A DNA stretch of 64,000 nt from Halomonas cupida (GTDB taxonomy: Bacteria > Pseudomonadota > Gammaproteobacteria > Pseudomonadales > Halomonadaceae): the NCBI RefSeq assembly GCF_900142755.1, contig NZ_FRCA01000010.1, forward strand, positions 62,001-126,000. The letters run 5' to 3'. Numbering within the stretch: the first letter of the stretch is position 1; each line of letters opens with the position of its first letter. The notes beneath the pieces were generated by a model, which saw only the letters and a program-made list of their open reading frames with translations, was not told the DNA's origin and made no database searches. The position numbers were made by a program, and so were the translations under genes. This document shows, in pieces, positions 60,554 through 64,000 of this stretch.

Positions 60554-61942
60554 ATGAATACGCGAGACCAGGCGCTGACGCAGCGCAAGAAGTGGTACCG
60601 CACAGTACCCGACCCCATGGTGCTGATCTTTCTGATTCTGCTGGCAACCTATGCGTTGACCTTCCTGATTCCTGCGGGGGAATACGAGCGGGTGGTGGAG
60701 GATGGCCGCACCCGTGTGGTGGCGGATTCCTTTCATTACCTTTCCGACGTTGCGCCGATATCGCCCTTCGATATCTTCGTGGCGATTCCCCGGGGGCTGA
60801 ATGAGGCCTCGCTCTATCTGTTCATCGTATTCATTGCCGGTGGGCTGTTTCATATCCTGCAGAAGACCGGCGCGCTGGAGAATGCCATCGGCGTTGCCGT
60901 GCATCGTGCGGGAGTCGAGCGTCGCAACGTCATCATTACGGTGGGTACCTTCATCTATGGTTTCTTCGGGGTTGCCGTTGGCTTCGAAAACAATATTGCA
61001 CTGGTGCCGATTGCCGTACTGATTGCCAGTGCCATTGGTTGTTCGAGTCTGGTGGGGACCACCATGGCCGTGGGTGGCATCGGAGTAGGCTTTGCGCTGT
61101 CTCCGATCAATCCCTATACCGTTGGTGTCGCTCAGGGGATTGCCGAGCTGCCGACCTTCTCGGGCGCCTGGTTGCGCACTCTGCTGGTGCTGGCTGCGCT
61201 GGGTCTGCTGTCGTTCTATATCTGTCGTTTCGTGACGCGCATGGATTTCGATGAGCCGGATGATGCCAGGGCGATGAGCAAGTCGTTGGCGGAATACCGT
61301 ATGTCGAAGCGTGACAAGTGGACGCTGGGCGTATTTGTTGGTGGCCTGGCGCTCATGCTGGTCGGTGTTTTCACCCAGGGCTGGTACATCAACGAAATTG
61401 CCGGGATGTTCCTGTTGATTGCCATTGTCATCGGTATCGTCAATGGCCTTTCCGCCAACGAGATCGTCAAGCAGATGATGGAAGGTGCCTCGAGTGTAAC
61501 GGCCGGTGCGCTGGTCATTGGTCTGGCCGCTTCCATCCAGGTGATTCTCAAGGACGCCCAGATCATCGACACCATCGTCCATGGTCTCAGCGGACTGATT
61601 CAGGGGATTCCCGCTTCGCTGTCGGCGATCATGGCCAGTGTCGTGCAGGGTGTGATCAACCTGTTCGTACCCTCTGGCTCCGGGCAGGCACTGGTCACCA
61701 TGCCGATTCTGATTCCGGTGGCGGATCTGGTGGGCATGAGCCGCCAACTGATGATCACTGCCTTCCAGGTCGGTGACGGTCTGACCAACCTGATCGTACC
61801 GACTTCCGGGGGAACCCTCGCCATGCTGGCGCTGGGGCGTGTTTCCTACGAGAAGTGGCTGAAGGCGATCCTGCCATTCATGGTGCTGGTATACGTCCTG
61901 TGCTGGGCGGCTCTGATACTCGGGCACATGGTGGGGTACTGA
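60554..61942 (+). CDS. YfcC-family transporter (DcuC/arginine-ornithine antiporter-like)
   Basis: The 462-residue protein has about 12 membrane segments. PDPMVLIFLILLATYALTFLIPAGEY and the tail ITAFQVGDGLTNLIVPTSGGTLAMLALGRVSYEKW are typical of the YfcC/AbgT-related IT superfamily. Likely imports a dicarboxylate, peptide or N-acyl/carbamoyl amino acid. The ATG at 60554 follows AAGGAC. Operon with the DUF1028 and M20 genes supports an amide-type substrate. Confidence 0.85.
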   Translation: MNTRDQALTQRKKWYRTVPDPMVLIFLILLATYALTFLIPAGEYERVVEDGRTRVVADSFHYLSDVAPISPFDIFVAIPRGLNEASLYLFIVFIAGGLFHILQKTGALENAIGVAVHRAGVERRNVIITVGTFIYGFFGVAVGFENNIALVPIAVLIASAIGCSSLVGTTMAVGGIGVGFALSPINPYTVGVAQGIAELPTFSGAWLRTLLVLAALGLLSFYICRFVTRMDFDEPDDARAMSKSLAEYRMSKRDKWTLGVFVGGLALMLVGVFTQGWYINEIAGMFLLIAIVIGIVNGLSANEIVKQMMEGASSVTAGALVIGLAASIQVILKDAQIIDTIVHGLSGLIQGIPASLSAIMASVVQGVINLFVPSGSGQALVTMPILIPVADLVGMSRQLMITAFQVGDGLTNLIVPTSGGTLAMLALGRVSYEKWLKAILPFMVLVYVLCWAALILGHMVGY

Positions 61943-61946
61943 GTCC

Positions 61947-62651
61947 ATGACACTGTCGTTGCTGCATGTCGATGCTCGTACCGGGACAGTGGCTGCGCTG
62001 ACGGCCACCGGTGGAGTGGCGGTCGGTGGCTATGTGCATCATGCCTGGCGGGGGATCGGCGGCTGTGCGACTCAGGGGTTGTCGACCAACCCCTGGTACC
62101 CCAGCGAGCTGCGCTCACTGCTCAAGCAGGGCAGTGAGGCGACGGCAGCGCTGCATGAAGTGATCTCTCGGGATGCAGGAGCCCCGCGTCGTCAGTGTCT
62201 GGTCATGGACTCACATGGCCGAGCAGCCGTGCATAGTGGCGCGGACAATCTTCCCTGTGTGGCCTCTCGGCTGGCGACTGGCATCGCGGTGGCCGGCAAT
62301 CTGCTGGCGGGGGAACAGGTGGTGGATGCGCTGTTCGAGTGTTTTGTCCGCGATAACTGTGAGAACTCATCGGCCGTATTGGCCGGGACTGCTGAGCCAG
62401 CCTGGCGGCCGGGCCATGAATCCCATCTGCTGGAAAGCCTGGTGAACTGCCTGGCAGAGGCACTGGGGGCTGGTGGCGATGTGCGTGGCACGAGGTCGGC
62501 GGCGCTGCGCATCGAGTCGTTCTCGGCGGCACCGCTTGACCTGCGTGTGGACTGGTCCGACGGCGATCTGCTGGATCAACTGCGGTCGCTGGTCAATCAG
62601 GTGCGCGCGCCGGGTTTCGCGGAATTTCTGGCTTCCCTGCCCAATCAATAG
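61947..62651 (+). CDS. DUF1028-family protein
   Basis: The 234-residue protein starts MTLSLLHVDARTGTVAALTATGGVAVGGYVHHAW and contains GGCATQGLSTNPWY and RQCLVMDSHGRAAVHSG, with AVAGNLLAG, the order seen in DUF1028 proteins, which have an Ntn-hydrolase-like fold. Enzymatic role not established; repeatedly found with YfcC transporters and M20 amidohydrolases. It starts 4 bp after the transporter stop. Confidence 0.8.
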   Translation: MTLSLLHVDARTGTVAALTATGGVAVGGYVHHAWRGIGGCATQGLSTNPWYPSELRSLLKQGSEATAALHEVISRDAGAPRRQCLVMDSHGRAAVHSGADNLPCVASRLATGIAVAGNLLAGEQVVDALFECFVRDNCENSSAVLAGTAEPAWRPGHESHLLESLVNCLAEALGAGGDVRGTRSAALRIESFSAAPLDLRVDWSDGDLLDQLRSLVNQVRAPGFAEFLASLPNQ

Positions 62652-62652
62652 C

Positions 62653-62673
62653 AGCCGTGCTGTAGGCACGGCT
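62653..62673 (+). terminator. Intercistronic hairpin
   Basis: AGCCGTGC/GCACGGCT with a TGTAG loop immediately follows the DUF1028 stop. No T run, so it may be an mRNA-stabilising hairpin or weak terminator in the operon. Confidence 0.45.
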
Positions 62674-62743
62674 GGCCCGACCCGCTCCTGTCGATGCATG
62701 GGGCGGGTGATGGGCAATACCCTCTCATCTGGAGACCATCATC

Positions 62744-63991
62744 ATGACATCAACCTCATCTGATCTGGGCCACACGCTTCTGCAACGCCTCGATGAGGCG
62801 GCCCGCTGTTCCGAACCGGGGCCGGGGGTCACAAGATTGTTCTGCTCGCCACAACACCGCGAGGTGTTGGAGGTGATTGCCGACTGGATGCGCATTGCCG
62901 GATTGACTCCGGAACTGGATGCTGCCGGCAATCTGGTGGGGCGCAGTGACCGGGCTCTCGCCGGTGAGCCGACCTTGATCATGGGGTCGCATCAGGACAC
63001 GGTCGTGGAAGGCGGCAAATATGATGGCATGCTGGGTGTGGCATTGCCGATCCTGGCCCTGGAGCAGTTGCGCCGCGAAGGGCATGAGTTGCCTTATGGA
63101 GTGGAAGTGGTGGCCTTCGGTGATGAGGAAGGTACGCGCTTCCAGTCGACGCTGATCGGTAGTCGTGCGCTGGCTGGAAACTTTGATCATGACTGCCTGG
63201 CAGCTACTGATGCCCAGGGAGTGACCGTGAAGGAGGCCATCGAGGCTTTCGGCGGTGACCCTTCTGCCATTGCGTCATTGGCGCGTTCGAGAGACCGTGT
63301 ACTGGGCTATGTCGAGGTGCATATCGAGCAGGGCCCCGTGCTCGAGAAACGCAACCATGCGCTGGGCGTGGTGACCGCACTGACCGGCATTGAACGCCAT
63401 CGTGTTCAGGTTTCCGGCAAGGCCGGGCATGCCGGAACCACTCCGATGGAAGGCCGCAGGGATGCGCTGGTCGGCGCAGCGGAGATGATTCTCGAGGCCA
63501 ATCGCGTGCTGCATGCCACCGAAGACTTCGTGGGAGTGGTGGGCAAGCTCGATGTGCGGCCCAATGCCGTCAATGTGATTCCTTCCGAGGTCAATTTCAC
63601 TCTCGAGCTACGCTCGCCCAGCGCGGAGGTGCGGGCCCGTGGCCGGGAGACGATACTCGAAGCCCTTGCTGCCATTGCCGGTCGCTACGAACTCGAACTG
63701 CACACCGAGCAGACCTATTCAGCGGAGGCGGTGGATTGCGCGCCCTGGCTGATCAATGCCCTGCAGCAAGCCTGTGAACGGACCGGCGAAGCCGCGGAAC
63801 CGCTGTTCAGCGGTGCTGGCCATGATGGCCTGGCCATGTGTGAGCTGACCGATATCGGCATGTTGTTCGTGCGCTGCCGCGATGGGCTCAGCCATCATCC
63901 CGATGAAGCCATCACCGCCGCTGATGGTGATGCCGCCACTCGGGTATTGATGCAGTTTCTGTCGGATCTTGAGGTCCCAGGCTTTCGATAG
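62744..63991 (+). CDS. M20-family amidohydrolase (N-carbamoyl-L-amino acid hydrolase/allantoate amidohydrolase type)
   Basis: A 415-residue metalloenzyme. The metal motifs are GSHQDTVVEGGKYDGMLGV (His, then the bridging Asp), GDEEGTRFQSTLIGSRAL (Glu pair) and HIEQGPVLE; AGHAGTTPMEGRRDAL belongs to the dimerisation lid and GAGHDGLAMCEL supplies the last His. It fits the hydantoinase/carbamoylase branch, which cleaves N-carbamoyl or ureido groups from amino acids. With the YfcC transporter it probably forms an uptake-and-hydrolysis route. The stop is inside the window. Confidence 0.88.
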   Translation: MTSTSSDLGHTLLQRLDEAARCSEPGPGVTRLFCSPQHREVLEVIADWMRIAGLTPELDAAGNLVGRSDRALAGEPTLIMGSHQDTVVEGGKYDGMLGVALPILALEQLRREGHELPYGVEVVAFGDEEGTRFQSTLIGSRALAGNFDHDCLAATDAQGVTVKEAIEAFGGDPSAIASLARSRDRVLGYVEVHIEQGPVLEKRNHALGVVTALTGIERHRVQVSGKAGHAGTTPMEGRRDALVGAAEMILEANRVLHATEDFVGVVGKLDVRPNAVNVIPSEVNFTLELRSPSAEVRARGRETILEALAAIAGRYELELHTEQTYSAEAVDCAPWLINALQQACERTGEAAEPLFSGAGHDGLAMCELTDIGMLFVRCRDGLSHHPDEAITAADGDAATRVLMQFLSDLEVPGFR

Positions 63992-64000
63992 CGGTAACTG

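Noticed and set aside
60419-62008. Long minus-strand open frame (529 codons) opposite the YfcC gene
   Set aside because: Composition (His/Gln/Arg-rich) and exact overlap with a clear membrane transporter show it is a shadow frame.

Overview
The window looks like a chromosomal segment of a halophilic gammaproteobacterium, most likely Halomonas or another Halomonadaceae. This rests on GC-rich codon use, fabA/fabB and RapA proteins close to the gammaproteobacterial types, a glycine betaine-type binding protein, an NhaC-type Na+/H+ antiporter and a phn operon in the gammaproteobacterial order. This is inference from protein resemblance; no rRNA or tRNA gene is present to anchor it.

Layout. 1-1126: 3' end of an SDR gene, then fossils of a LysR regulator and a second SDR gene. 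1315-9764: esterase, orphan betaine-type binding protein, a flavin reductase/arylamine N-acetyltransferase pair behind a MerR-type promoter, a TSUP exporter, an RmlD-like/PlsC pair, then fabB-fabA. 10007-12917: a GGDEF/EAL protein and an AT-rich insert with a small lipoprotein, bounded by two copies of one junction exactly 1,000 bp apart. 12885-17424: a light/DNA-repair neighbourhood (phrB, class II LitR-like MerR, cbiX, TIGR01777 epimerase). 17573-22538: rapA, a TlpA-like thioredoxin, a small membrane protein and a VOC-like protein.

22889-34047 is a complete C-P lyase operon, phnCDEFGHIJKLMNP, mostly with start/stop overlaps, and with two matching palindromes that look like PhnF operators. 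34167-38303 is a metal-resistance-like island (LspA paralogue, CadR/ZntR-type MerR, ZIP transporter, M23 peptidase, DsbA-like protein) with two near-identical 19-bp-spacer MerR promoters. After about 1 kb of decayed sequence come nhaC, a hydrolase fossil, a lactonase, an aldo-keto reductase, an MFS/LysR pair, a HAD phosphatase, and an HxlR-regulated SDR/isomerase pair.

58106 down to 49038 (minus strand) is a seven-gene operon for guanidino-acid catabolism: guanidinobutyrase, YjiH transporter, 2-ketoarginine decarboxylase-like ThDP enzyme, NCS1 permease, nitrilase-family amidase, aldehyde dehydrogenase and a GlxR-like reductase. A canonical sigma-54 promoter precedes it and a divergent PAS/AAA+ sigma-54 activator lies beside it. 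The window ends with YfcC transporter, DUF1028 and M20 amidohydrolase genes preceded by a perfect 32-bp palindrome.

The least explained content is non-coding. There is a 169-bp five-hairpin repeat in three full copies plus one partial copy, always flanked by TA. There are heptamer arrays of the form GCTNNNN, 15-bp arrays that add pentapeptide repeats at gene starts, and a 25-bp array beside the sigma-54 regulator.
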